A stretch of DNA of 64,000 nucleotides, from positions 1,311,662 through 1,375,661 of the forward strand of contig NC_062256.1 in the NCBI RefSeq assembly GCF_905475465.1. The letters are read 5' to 3'. The position numbers were made by a program, and so were the translations under genes. The notes below the pieces were generated by a model. The model did no database searches. It had not been told where the DNA came from and saw nothing but the letters and a program-made list of their open reading frames with translations. Shown here in pieces: positions 22,392-35,002 of this stretch. The stretch's first letter is position 1; each line of letters opens with the position of its first letter. The stretch comes from Pieris napi (Eukaryota > Arthropoda > Insecta > Lepidoptera > Pieridae).

Positions 22392-25300
22392 TCAATCTTC
22401 TAAAGTGAACTCTCCGTCTGATATGCTATCTAAATCCATAGATTTGTCTTGCAATAAACCATCTAATGTCATATTAGATTTTTCATTAACCATTTCATCA
22501 TCACTTATGTCTTCTAAATCGTTGGCATTCATTTTGTCAACATCGATTGTTTTATGTCCCATTCTATGCACTGTATCAATTTCACCACCCATTATATTAT
22601 TTTCGATCAGATCATTATAAATATCTAAATCATCGGTATCCAGAGAGTTTGCTTCAAAATTTACAGTTTTTGTTTTATCCTCAACTTTGTTTACGTCCGT
22701 CGTATATGGCGTTTCGTTTTGAATGTTTTCTTTTCCATTAATATTAAAATAATAAGGTACACTTAAAGAATGTTGGCTAGACGTTTCAGGTTCAATATTA
22801 ATATCATTAATGCATTCTTTATCATAATCATCAGTCATATTTGTATTTGGCCTGATTTCCTTTAAAGTATCTTCCATAGCTTGAACATTGATATTTTTAG
22901 TATTAGTAGTACAACTATCTAAAACTTCTGTATCATTAGTATCTGTATTTACATTTATATTATCATTTCCTTTAACACAGTTTTCGTTAACTTCATCAGT
23001 TTTTTCTGTGTTTTGTTCAATCGAATTATTTTCTACCGCAATTTCACAGTCTTGATTACGAGGCACTGTCTCATTGCAAATACTTTGCACCAAACTTTCA
23101 CATGTTTTCGATATCTCAGCATTTATATTAGGTTCGCTTTCATTTGATATTGCACCTTGTTTAAAAACATCATCAGTTGGTTCATTTTTTATATTTCCAG
23201 AACGTCTATTAACACAATCTTCCTCATCGTTATCATTAAGTATTTGAATTTCAAGTAGTTCAATTTCTGATTTTAATGTATTGAAATTGTCTACATGATT
23301 ATTAGTCTTTTCAAAACTGAGTTTATCACTGCAAGATGTATTTTCTGACACGCCAATATTATTACTACATTGTCGGTTCTCTATCACGCTATTATTATCT
23401 GTACTTGGTGTAATTTTATGACTGAGATTGTAGTTCTCGGTAAACTGATTTGTATTCATTCCTGTAATACTCAAATTATGTTCTTCTGCCATCCTGTTTG
23501 TTTCAATTGTGTCATTGGTTTTACTTGGTCCATCACAATTAGTTTTATTAATTTCATTATTTAATGTATCAGTATCATCATTTAAATCTCCAATAACGCT
23601 AAATGTATCACTTTCGTTATCATTTCTCAAAATAGAGTCTGAAACATTATCACTCCAATTCTCTTTAATGTTATCAAAAATACTTGGAGACTCATTTGTT
23701 TCGCTTAAGTTATTTATAATCCTATCAATATTTAAACCGAAATCATCATAGAACGGTTTCACTTTCTTTCGCTTCCTTGGGATTTTTCCAAGGAATTTAT
23801 CAGAGAATATGACTTTTATAGCGAGCGTCGACAGACTTTCCACTTCTCTTCTATCATCGCTCTCATTATCTGAGTCCCAATGTGAGAATTCTTCGATATC
23901 ATCATTCATGTCGAATGCATCAGGAATTTCGGGGCAATTTATATCCACCATTCTGTTGCAACTTAGCAAAGAGTTGTTTTTGTTATAGGGATATAAACAT
24001 GATCTATCCAGTCCGTAGGGCTGTAACAAAAAATATAAATTTTATATTTTCATACAGAATCGTACTCCTAGGTATAACCGACTTAAAAACAACGTTATTT
24101 TAAATTGTTCTGTGTGCTTATTATATTGTTATTAACCATTTCTTGTATAATTATACAAGATATCGCAGTAAAAGTAAAAAAATAGGACAACGCAAAGATC
24201 AGCTTGCAAGATATTTGCGTTAAAAAGCACAGAAAGGAATAACTAAAATTAATTCGACTTAGGGTCTTCTTGCGTTGCGACTTCTTAAAAGCCGGCAACG
24301 TACTTGCGAGCATTGGCACTGTGAGTGTCCAAGGTCGTCGGTGTCAATAGCTACCCAATTGTTAGATCGAAACAAACAAAATATCAGAAATGTTCACTTA
24401 CACAGCATACATCCGAGACGTCATAATGTCCATTGTCATCTTTACTTAGAAGAGAATCACATCGAATCATGCGCACCTGTACTGGCTTCATTTCTCTCCT
24501 TACTGAAGACGGTATTTTCACCCTACCTGAAATTAAAAGAAAAAATTGTTGTAATTTTTGATGATGATATTAATGATGAGAGTAAATTTTTACGATGCGC
24601 ACGCACATCGTCACAAAAAACCGACACCCTGAAGTTAGCTATAGTCAACATAGTAACGGGATAATGAGTTATACTTTTTCGTGCGTGCAGCTGGCGTTCA
24701 TCGGCGTTATGATCATCAGGCTCACCTGATGTTAAATGATACCGCCGCCCAAGGACACACATTGCCAGTAGGCTCGCAAGTGCGTTGCCGGCCTATTAAG
24801 AATTGGGAGCTCTTTTTTTGATTCTAAAATCAAGAAAATGCTCGGACGCCGCTATCCCGTCTATGTCCAATGCTTTGGTGTGATAATTAAACGCGTTTAA
24901 ATCGGGTAATTGTTCACTCTAAAAAACATACCTCCTCTACACGCAGCTTGATGCTTTACAAATGTTCTTTGTACTTCAATTAGTTTTCCGCATTTTCTAC
25001 ATTTACCTGAAATTATAACAAGATAAAACATTATTAAAGAAACCTAAATTATTTTTTTTATTTTATTTTATGGCTCTGACACGGTTTGTGCATTAGCCAG
25101 CGTCAAGTATAGGATTTTTTATAATTCGTGCTTGTCTTTAGAAATTCGACCGTGTCCTCCATGTACGGTTTAGGCACTTGCCCGGTACCGCACAACCGTC
25201 CCAAAGGCCGAGAACAAATTTTAATTAAATTAAAACTTGCCCTCGAACCGGGAATCGAACCCGGTACCCCTCACCTAGCTGCCACTTAATAAGACCGCTA

Positions 25301-28300
25301 GGCTATGAGGCCCCCAATTATTTATTTATTAACACTTTGTTGCATTAATAGTATATACAGGGTGGTCCAACTAGTGACTATGTTAAATCTTTAGTTAATT
25401 TACGACTTACGACTTTTTTTTTTGCACCTGTTTTGTGATATATAGTGTTTATATTTAAAAATTTAATATAGACAGCACTTACCGACAAAATTTGTTTCAT
25501 CTTTACTCTCTGGAGTTTCTTTTTGTGGTTTAGTAACACTGAAATATAGAGGGCACTAAATTAAATTTTGCATCGTCAACACTACTATAATATTTATATA
25601 TATATATTATACTTATATGGGTCCTGATAAATTTGGACTGATTTAAAAAGCTCGTCAAAAGCTGGTATCGTAGAAATCAGGTAAATGTCAAATGTCAGAA
25701 AATGACAATGACAATTAATTTGTGTTAAAGACTATGCTCTAAACAGATAAAGAATATAAAAAAATCAAGTCTTATTGATAATAATCATACAAACAACTAA
25801 ATCAAATGCCGCATTCTTGGGCGGCAACACATTTGATAGCAATGTGAGTGTTGCATGAGCGGCGACATCTGTTATTTAAAATACTAAACTAAATACATAA
25901 TAGTGTTATATTTTACAATAATTTGAATAAGCCAAGAAAATCAGTCAATTTATCCAAATTATAAATATTAACAAACAATTTTGTAAGTAAGAGCGATTGT
26001 TACTTACAAAATTGTGTCAGTTAATATTTTACTAATAACCCTAATTGATCTGAGCGGAGTACCTTTACTTATGATTTGAATTAATTGACTTGCTTTGTCA
26101 AAAATTGGATTTTTTTTTGTCAAAAATGAATATATTATTATTAAAAAAATGACTCACAGAATTTCAACTTTTTTGTGTCTCCTATAGTGATTGTTGAATG
26201 ACGTTCCTTTTGGAAATTGTATCTTACAAACGTCACACTTCTGCATGTCATTTGTCTTAGAATTGTCAGAGACTTTGACACTTGACAAGCGTTTAGAACG
26301 AGGTTCTTCAATTCTGAAAAGATATTTTATAACCTTTATAAAGGAAGTAAAGGATAAAGTACCCCGAAGGGGCCTCATAGCCTAGCGGTCTTATGAAGTG
26401 GCAGCTAGGTGAGGGGTACCGGGTTCGATTCCCGGTTCGAGGGCAAGTTTTAATTTAATTTAAATTTGTTCTCGGCCTTTGGGAGGGTTGTGCGGTACCG
26501 GGCGAGTGCCTAAAACCGTACATGGAGGACACGGTCGATTTTCTAAAGACAAGCACGAATTATAAAAATCCTATACTTGACGCTAATGCACAAATCGTGC
26601 TAGAGCCATAAAAAAAAGTACCCCGAGATGGTTTGAAGTTTGAACCATAAAGAATGTTGTTTCTAAGTTGCTCATCAAACTCATGCTAGAATTTTTGCGG
26701 TACTTGTTAGACACAATATGTCTATTTATTTATTAAAAGATACGGAAAAATCACAAGTACATATAATAGAAGAAATATAAAATAAGTATAATATCCCAAA
26801 ACATAGTTAAAATCAAAATGATCAGATGCAGAACTCTTATCACCCATTGCGGGATTGATTACTCCTGTTTTTGTCAAGATAAAATCTGCTGTCTGAGGGC
26901 TAGTGTTCACAATATTGTTTTTAGATTCTTTTACAAATCCCAGGTTATTTATCAAATTTTATTTATTAATAATGCAATATATTATAGAACTTACTTAATT
27001 TTTTTACTCTGCATCTCATTAGGAACAATTTCTCTCATCCTCTTTAATTTGGAACTAGCTGGTCCAGGTCTGACCTGTGATTCTTTCTGAAAAAAAAAAG
27101 GTATTGTCTTTTATTGACATAACCTTTACACATTTAAAGAAAAAACTTTTTAACCGGATTAAAGTTATGTATTATTATAAATTTACAATTATTTAACATA
27201 ATTTTAAATTTATCCGACGTTTCGCGTGCTTACCTTAAGTTTTTTCTTTAAAAAAAGGTATTTAATAAATCCGCTTAATATATGTTATGACAATATTACA
27301 CATGAGCAAAAATTCTAACATATATACAACTAGTGGACCTGACAGACGTCCTGTATGATATTTCAAGCGATTAGGATATTAAACAAAGTATGAAAGTACC
27401 GACTGCAGCGCCATCTGTCGGGCTAATTTGTAAATCTAAACCATCCAGGGCTCCACCCAAATGCATACAAAAAAAAAACGGTTCAGCCGTTAAGGAGCAG
27501 TTCAGTGACGAACACACGTACAGTAGAATTATATATATATATATATGTAAGCTATCCTATCTTTTAAGAAAGATCAAACTGTACACTGTGTGCAAATTTG
27601 ATTGAAACCGGTTAAGTAGTTTAGGAGTCCATAGCGAACAAACAACGAGACGCGTAATATATATATTATGATAACTCAAAAAACACAACTTCACAACTCG
27701 AAAAAAAATGTAGTTTACTTCCCGCCCCACTTCAAGCCTCAATAATTGAAATCTCAACTCTTACAACTGGATAATTTACAACTTATAATGTCTATAGTTC
27801 TAAGATAAATAAGTTATTAACTTCAAGGATTAAATGTCAATGGAAGTCAAATTTAGTATGAATAACTCAAAACCCTGAATAAGTTAAAACTCGAACATCA
27901 GGGAGACAGAAACATTCCAGTTATAGAGAGATTTCTACTACAATATATTTTTAATAAAACTTTTACCCACACTAAACAACAAGTCAACATGCTTATAAAT
28001 TAAATGTGCTATACAAAATTGATTAATGCTTTTCTCTAACATACCTTTGTTTCTAACTTATCTGATTTCACCTCACTCCTTAGACTGTTCTTTCTTTGTG
28101 GTGGTGATGGCTGTCTTTTCTGAAAGATCAAAACTGCACTGTATGGTATGAATTGTCTATATAAAGGTAGGAAAACCATCAATTCAGCTAGGGTTTAAAT
28201 CAGTGATTCCCAAAGTGGTCTATATCAACCTCTAGGGGTCTATGACAACCTACAAGGGGTCTACGTCAGCGAATAAAAAATTGGGGGTCCATTAAATGAA

Positions 28301-30908
28301 AATGGAGGTCCACGATAGTGGATTTCAACACATACACTAATAGTACCTATTTACTTACATCATACTATCTTATAATATCAAAACATATGTTTTTTTTTAT
28401 TTTTTATTATTATTAATCATACAATCAGTCTTTGCGACTATAAGTAGATACGTTGAGAGCTTTTTGACGTGTTAGGCGCTACTCCCAGCGAAGCCTGCCT
28501 ATTCTTATTTAAACTCAGTCTGTTGGGTTGTCCTGATCAAAAATGTCTCGCCGCTTTTTTAGTCGTCGAGTAGTTTCTGGTATAGTTAGCTGTCCTGCTA
28601 GCTGATTGGGGTGCTTTTGAAGTCTTAGTTTGTAGTTAACATATGTAACATTTCAAACAAACAGATACAAAATTTTATTTAGAGTAGTTTTAATTTAAAT
28701 TCAATTAATAAATGTATAAATTAACATGTGTTTTTACTTTAAGTTTTTAACACTAAACTTCACTACAGTTAAAAATTTACAGGAAATAAATATCAGGTAA
28801 GTAGGGGGTCTACCCAACACGGAAAAACATGGCAAGGGGTCTACGACACAAAAAAGTTTGGGGAACTCTGGTTTAAATGGCCACTTTCAAGTATAGTCGT
28901 GCATTACATTATAAACATAATATAAGCCAAAATTCTCACCGGTGTCTTCCTATCTTCTCTAGTTCTACTACATCGAGAGCGTAATGGGACAGATAAAGCT
29001 GGGTTTGATGCGATTAAATCACGAAGTTCTTTTTCTGCCCTAGATTCTTTTTTTATCTGAAATAAATCATCTATATTATACATTAATACTAATTCTACTA
29101 GATATTTTTGATTAACTTAGCCTCTAGTGTAAACTAAATAACAGTGTGCTTGTGTCTGATGAATGCATCTTGAGTTATAACCCAAGTAATTCCCAAATTG
29201 ATATTATTTTTAAATTATACATGTTAAAAATACCTAAAAAGATATTTATGATTAGACATAAATAGTAAGAAATCATTGGTATATAAATGTTTTCAGGTTA
29301 TAACTAATATCATAATGGATTGCTCAAACAACTAATTTTGTTTAAAATTATAGAAGAACTTATAGAACAAAAAAAGGTTACTATTTACCATTATACAAAA
29401 AAAAATTAAGTGTGTAATATGAAGTTTACACACTGGCTTTAACATCAATTTCACAAAAATTTAGAAAATACTACAACTCTCTAGAAGTACAAAGTATAGA
29501 GTTTACACAATATATTTTTCATGAAATATCTAGTAACAATTTATCTTATCTACCTCCTTTTTTATTTCATTTTTAACCACCTTCACTTCTTTTGCTTTAT
29601 TTATGGACCCCTTCCCTGTTCCGTCTTTAAAAATTGGTTCTGTAGAATCTATCTGAAATTTAAGAACAATTTACACTCAGATGATCTATGATTGACTGCA
29701 AAATTTCACTATAAATAATAATAACCTAACCTTTTCATTTCTCTTGAAGCTCAGGCTATATGAAAAGGTTGGTAAAAATAAGTACTAACCACTTTTTTCC
29801 TGATCACTGGCATTGGTAAACCCAATCTCATTCTGGTCCGTTTGATGGTCTGTTTGCACATTATTAAGAAATCATAGAAATCACATATTTTGTCAGCACA
29901 CCGTCCACAAATAAGGGGTGGCATCATGTCATTTTCTTGTACCTGAAAAATAATGTTTTGACTAAATATTATTCCTAAAAACAAATCTTTGTTGACATTG
30001 TTTTGTCAACACATTTATTTTAGAATCGATATACAGTGTAAACTCTATATATGACACTCAAGGGACTGAGCAAATTTTGACCTTACAAAGAGTTTTTGTT
30101 AAATGGGAAGAAGAAAAATCTGTATTACAAAAAGAAAAAGTTAATTTCAGACTAGTTAGTAATTACATAAAAAAACAATCCTCATTTTGTTTGATATCTT
30201 TTGCCGCACCAGTATTTATGTTGTATATTTTACTTATTTAATTCATGTATTGCAATATTGAGGCATCTTCGTGATAAAGCAAGCCCAATTTGTAAACAAG
30301 AGCCGACAGTCAGACTAGGACAATAAAGCGACAAAAGAATGTACACAGCTCTTCAGTTTTAACTAATTTCGGCAACTTAGAAAGCACTTTTAGTATTTAA
30401 TTGGTCTCGTTATTGAGAGTGGGTGTAATGCTATGTAGAGTGTATATATGGAAGACAAGCTAAACCAACCAAAGCCGACTGATTACGAAGCTTTAGGGAA
30501 TTTGTCGTTATATAGAAAGACATTACATAGAGTTTACACAGTATATTTTATGCAACAAATAAAAGGTAATTTGGCCTATTAGTAATTTGTATGCCTTGCC
30601 TTAGCGTTTATAAGTTGTTTGGTCATAAAAACACAAACGGAAACGTTGATTTAAAAAATATTTAAGGGCGATGTTATTATAAAACATTTTTCCTTTACCT
30701 CTAGCTGCAAACATTCCTGTATTTTTGTTTTCAATTCAACTTCTGTATCTTCTATTGGAATAATATTTTGAACGATAGGCATTTTGTAACCTGTACTAGC
30801 TCCACAAAGACGGCATGAACGGTAAATTTCATAGATGGCATCTTTCTGTAGTGAACTTAGGTAATTTTGTGTTTTCTCGGTTTTAACTTTTGATTTTTGT
30901 TTATTCAT
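22392..30908 (-). CDS. ZAD domain zinc-finger protein with long acidic tail, 11 exons, 928 residues
   Basis: Exons, minus strand: 30699-30908, 29790-29942, 29554-29652, 28940-29056, 28045-28119, 26995-27086, 26158-26313, 25483-25538, 24932-25006, 24402-24526 and 22392-24020. All junctions have GT/AG and matching phases (2787 nt). Residues 30-110 form a ZAD, the arthropod zinc-finger-associated dimerisation domain, with C32/C35 and C82/C85. One classical C2H2 finger is at C275/C278/H291/H295. A C2HC variant follows at C322/C325/H338/C342. The last exon encodes residues 387-928, very rich in Asn, Asp, Glu and Ser, with one basic patch (KIPRKRKK). ZAD proteins usually carry more fingers, so this is an unusual member. 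Nuclear DNA binding or insulator/transcription function is inferred from the family. An in-frame Met ten codons upstream (30938) is an alternative start. Confidence 0.85.
24690..24825 (+). repeat. GATACCGCCGCCC repeat, truncated
   Basis: CACCTGATGTTAAATGATAC, then GCTCGCAAGTGCGTTGCCGG. ZAD-gene intron. Confidence 0.65.
25075..25315 (-). repeat. tRNA-derived SINE (family with CATAGCCTAGCGGTC box A)
   Basis: On the minus strand the copy starts GGGCCTCATAGCCTAGCGGT, with a box B-like GGTTCGATTCC about 60 nt on. It is the inverted partner of the copy at 26369-26610, in an intron of the ZAD gene. Confidence 0.8.
26369..26610 (+). repeat. tRNA-derived SINE, inverted partner of 25075-25315
   Basis: Same family and nearly collinear with the other copy, including box A, box B and the 3' tail ending in AGAGCC before an A-rich stretch. 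The two copies flank the ZAD exons 25483-25538 and 26158-26313. Confidence 0.8.
27330..27665 (-). mobile_element. Helitron-like mosaic in ZAD intron
   Basis: The minus-strand 3' end is CTAG at 27330-27333, preceded by an imperfect GACGTC-type hairpin. The 5' half (27540-27665) is clearly similar to the first 150 bp of the Helitron-like copy at 37143-37526. Confidence 0.5.
28201..28870. mobile_element. Non-autonomous hAT element with perfect 8-bp target duplication
   Basis: The left end is CAGTGATTCCCAAAGTGG and the right end, reversed, is CAGAGTTCCCCAAACTTTT. These are hAT-type termini. The flanks at 28193-28200 and 28871-28878 are identical 8-mers, GTTTAAAT. There is no transposase frame inside. 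It sits in a ZAD gene intron. Confidence 0.88.
30032..30543. mobile_element. MITE with pogo/Tigger-like termini
   Basis: Both ends read TACAGTGTAAACTC / TACTGTGTAAACTC in inverted orientation with TA at the flanks. There is no coding capacity. It lies in the ZAD intron between exons 29790-29942 and 30699-30908. A fragment with the same end occurs near 29495. Confidence 0.6.
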
Positions 30909-30938
30909 TTTAGAATATTTTGTTTTTACGAAACACAA

Positions 30939-32572
30939 AGATAGTTTGAGGTCTAGCCGCTGCTAATTTCTTGTTTGTTACATGTTTGATGTTTCGCAGT
31001 CCACTTCTGACTTCAAACTTTCACTAAAACGATGAGTGATGACGTTGACAACATAGTTCTAGTATTTTGGTCTGATACAAGTTCGGTGACAGTACATGTC
31101 CCAAAGATATTGAAACTCGTTGTAGATTTACAATAAACATAAAATCATTTTTAATAGATTAAGTCGAAATTTACATAAAAAGCTGTAGGAGTCACATTTT
31201 ATAACTCGAGTTGCTTACTTCAAGTCTATATTTTTAAATAAATATTTTGCTTTAATTTAAGTGCGCCGACATAGTATTTCTTCGCAACATAATTTACTAA
31301 TTTTGGGTCTACATGTTGCCATACTGTATACTAGACAGATCTATATTCGCAGGTCATACTAAAACAGATAAACCCGCGCTTCTATTGAAACTGTGTACAG
31401 ATACCGGCAAACATCTTGAACAAATGTCCTTGCCTGCGCAGAAGCGATTTTTAGGTATCACTGGGATGGGGGGGCGGCGGCGGGAGAGTGATGTGTCGAT
31501 CGCGTGATTGGTAAATCATTAATCAGTTGACATTCGTGTCCTCGTGTGTGTGTTTGTATGTGTACGATGCGCAAACTTTCCCACACTCTCTTGTTTAATG
31601 CTCAAGAAGTTTGCCGGTAGGTATCTGTAATACGATTCATTTCCTAAATAAGAAAAGAGGAAAGAAGTATATATATCTCATTTTCGTGCACTTTAAAGTT
31701 GCCAATTTAAATTATTCAATGCTCCAATATCTATGGTAATTATCTACATTATTATTATTATATTACATTTCGTGTATTTGGGGATTTTATTTGCAACTTT
31801 CTCTTTGACAATAATGTATATATATAATATAATGAAAATGGTCTTCGTTTGACGCTCAATCACGCCTAAACCACTGATCGTATCGACATGAACGAAATTT
31901 TTCCTAGATGGTTTATGGCTATTTATTTATTAAATTCCAACGTTCCTTCATTTTTTTATTGCTGTTTTACTTTTATGAAAATTTATCCATACGGACTTTA
32001 CCGCGGAAACATTCGGGGAGGCTTCCTAAAACCTCTAAACGTCAACATCTGTTAAAAACTCGATTTTCGAAATATTTCAATTTTCTTAGCGGGAAGTTAA
32101 AAAGAAGAATAATAAAAATATGAAAATAAAATAAAATAATGAAACATAAAATTTATTTTAATTCGTCCAGCAAAGCGGGCGCGAAACGGCTAGTCGTCAT
32201 ATATTTCAAAAGTTTAAAACCATAACGAATTTTTCACCTAAACCTTCCTTTTGGTTATAACCCTACAATAATGTTCGGTCGTTTTTGTTTTTATCGCGTT
32301 CACAGACAGGGAGACGTTGTCGGGGGAATATTGTAAAACTTCATTTTACAATATTTAAAAACTTTAAGGACGATAGTTTGACGCCTCATGAAAATTTATG
32401 GTATATACCCTAGATATCTGAAGTCGATTATATAGAAGTGATAAAACTTCACACATATTATAATGAATTAAAACTTCATTATAAAACCGTGTAGTAATTT
32501 GTTTTCAATCATGTAACATTAAAATTACGCACTATAAACTCAAATCAGTAGATACTTAGTTCAAAATAAAAC
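30939..32572. other. Intergenic region between divergent ZAD and secreted-protein genes
   Basis: I see no coding exon. It should hold both promoters. A Helitron-like fragment of the CTAG-ending type occupies about 31815-32193. The 31313-31507 frame has no recognisable motif. Confidence 0.5.
31815..32193 (+). mobile_element. Helitron-like element, weakly defined 5' end
   Basis: It ends GCGCGAAACGGCTAG followed by T, the CTAG|T pattern of the other Helitrons in this window. The 5' TC terminus could not be fixed. Confidence 0.4.
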
Positions 32573-33933
32573 ATGATATTGCCAGTGCTTATGTGTAAGT
32601 ATTTCTTAATATTTATTATCATTTTAATAATTACTACGCAGTGAAATTAACTCGTGTTGGTACGGCGAAGGAAAACGCACATAAAAATATTATCTTTACA
32701 AAGTGTGACACACGCCTACGTCAAAAGGGTATTGGAGTTTGACATAATATGGCAGTTGGCCTTGGGGCTTAGACAAGATGAAAATTACAGATCATGTCGT
32801 CAAATTTTAATACAAAATTAGTTTTCCACTTTCTACCTATACTACAGTTAAAGCATCTTGACTAAGCCCCCTTATTTCAGAATCTTACCCTTAGCGCGGA
32901 CTACAACTCTCGTATGTCAAAAGTCATTTTCATCAGTTTTTGATATATTATCTGTAATACCAGTGTACACACTTATTTTAGTTAAACAGTAATTTTTTTT
33001 AATCTAATAATTAAATAATGAGCCCTTGCAGTTGTTTTAAAAAAATTTTATTAAAGGTTATTTTATTTTACAGGTCTTCTGTCAGAGATTCTAGCATATC
33101 AAAGACATGACAACTTTTATGATAGAAATTATAACCAGCGAAGTATTAACCAACATTTCTTTGGCAACAATTTCAGTGAAGACGAAATAAACGCGATAAA
33201 TGAATATAAAAAGGGAATGAACTTTCGCGCCTCGGCGAGACATAAAATATTCGATCCACAATTTGAAAATAGACGTGTTTTCGGATGGATAAAAAAGCTA
33301 TTCAAAAAAAATGAAACAAAAAACTTAAACTACGAAGATTTAGTTAACAATAAAATATTTTATTTGCACTTAACAAGAAATTTAACGGATAATTTATCAC
33401 AATTGACAAACGTTTTAGATAAATTCACAAATTCACTGAAAGATCAGTCAATAATAAGTCCGGCGTTTCGAAAAACGCGGTCTGTCAACGATAGTGAAAT
33501 TTTGGAGGCAGTTAACACAGGTAATAAAACCGCAGATAACGTTACTACCACAGAATACATAGAAACAGAAGAAAACATTACAAACAGACTACGAACGCTT
33601 AATACGTTAGATTTTAAACTAAAATTGTTATCCTCTATTAATGATACGTTAAATATTGTTTTGTATAAATTTAAGCCGGCGTCGAATGCGCAAGAGGTCT
33701 TCGGAGACAATCTTCTATTTAATGTTGGGTTTTTGTCCGGTAGTGCCAATACTCTAAAAGCATTTATTGATGAATTGCAAGATATTTCTAGAAAAAGCGT
33801 TATAATAATGGATGAAAATTATGTAATGCAGTTGTATGACACTGTAAATAAAATTAATGGGGTATCTGACAAGCTTCTGAACAAATTAAATTTGTATATA
33901 GATAAAGCTACGAGCGAACTGGATAAAAATTAA
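32573..33933 (+). CDS. Probable secreted helical protein, two exons, 293 residues, family unknown
   Basis: Exon 1 (32573-32594) encodes MILPVLM plus the first base of a Cys codon and ends at a consensus gtaagt donor. Exon 2 (33074-33933) starts after ttttacag and continues in frame to the stop (882 nt in all). The first 15 residues (MILPVLMCLLSEILA) look like a short signal peptide with cleavage before YQRHD. The rest is hydrophilic and predicted helical. It has a basic FGWIKKLFKK segment and several N-glycosylation sequons (NLT, NDT, NVT, NIT types), consistent with export. I do not recognise the family. AATAAA at 34089-34094, 156 nt after the stop, is a plausible polyadenylation signal. The gene is head-to-head with the ZAD gene, about 1.7 kb between start codons. 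Confidence 0.7.
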
Positions 33934-34380
33934 TAAAATTGCTTCTTAACTGTCCATAATATTTTTTACACACTTGCATTAGAGGTTGTTCAAAAATTAT
34001 TAAAAAGTTTAAATACTTTAAAATAATTCAAGGACCAAGGTTGCTTCTGTATTTGAATAATTTTAAAATTAGTTTACAAAGGTTCTCAAATAAAAGCCAC
34101 GCAAAGGAAAACTTTAGTTTTAATCAGTCCAAACAAAGATTACATTAATAACTACATTTTGTCAACCACAGACTAACATTAAAGATGAATAGTTGAGAGA
34201 AACTCACTTTTCGGCAGGCGTTACACACTAACGCGAAACGTATTTATATGAAAATGGTCACGCGACAAAAAAGTGAGCAAATTTCATTCCCATACAAATT
34301 CGTGTACCGTTAGTGGATCACATCCGTCGATGTGAGTTTGTCTCAAACACAAGGGGGCGATATTTTTAGAATCAGCGTTA

Positions 34381-34656
34381 GGGAGCGTTCAAGTATTACG
34401 TAACGCAATTTTTGGAGATTATTGACCCCCCCCCCATGTAACTCGCCGTAACGTTTTTCAGTACGCAACTACAGTACTGTACCCAAGTATAGTAAAACGT
34501 TTCGTGACCACCTAGTGACTCTTTAGTTACTATTATGTGGTGTAAGTCGAAAAAAATATTAACAATAACGCGTAATTTAATCCCCGCCACGCATCGTAAC
34601 GTTTTACAAAAGGACCCCCCCTCCCAAAATTCGTTACGTAATACTTGAACGCTCCC
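34381..34656 (-). mobile_element. MITE, GGGAGCG family, copy 5, complete
   Basis: GGGAGCGTTCAAGTATTACG and its inverted copy at the ends, flanked by TTA on both sides. Best-preserved copy in the window. Confidence 0.85.
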
Positions 34657-35002
34657 TTACTACTCTGTAACCTCCAATATCTATCCCGACGGTTTGATGC
34701 AGTTGATATTATGTCCCAACTTGTGGTACAAATACTTAAACATTAAAGTTGGTTCACTATCGCTATTAAACTCTTGCTGGATATTTGTAAGTTAAAATAA
34801 TGTTTTATTATCACAAATACCAAATAGTATCAATCAAATATGTTGCACTAGCCTAGATCTTATAATTTGAGGGTACTAGAAATCATAATTTAAGTACGTA
34901 ATTATAACTTAAAATAACTGGAGATCTCTGAGGAATCCATCTTGGTATACAGTTTCTTATTTTATTCTCTCTTAATAAAATGGGGACAATCAGATACTTA
35001 AA

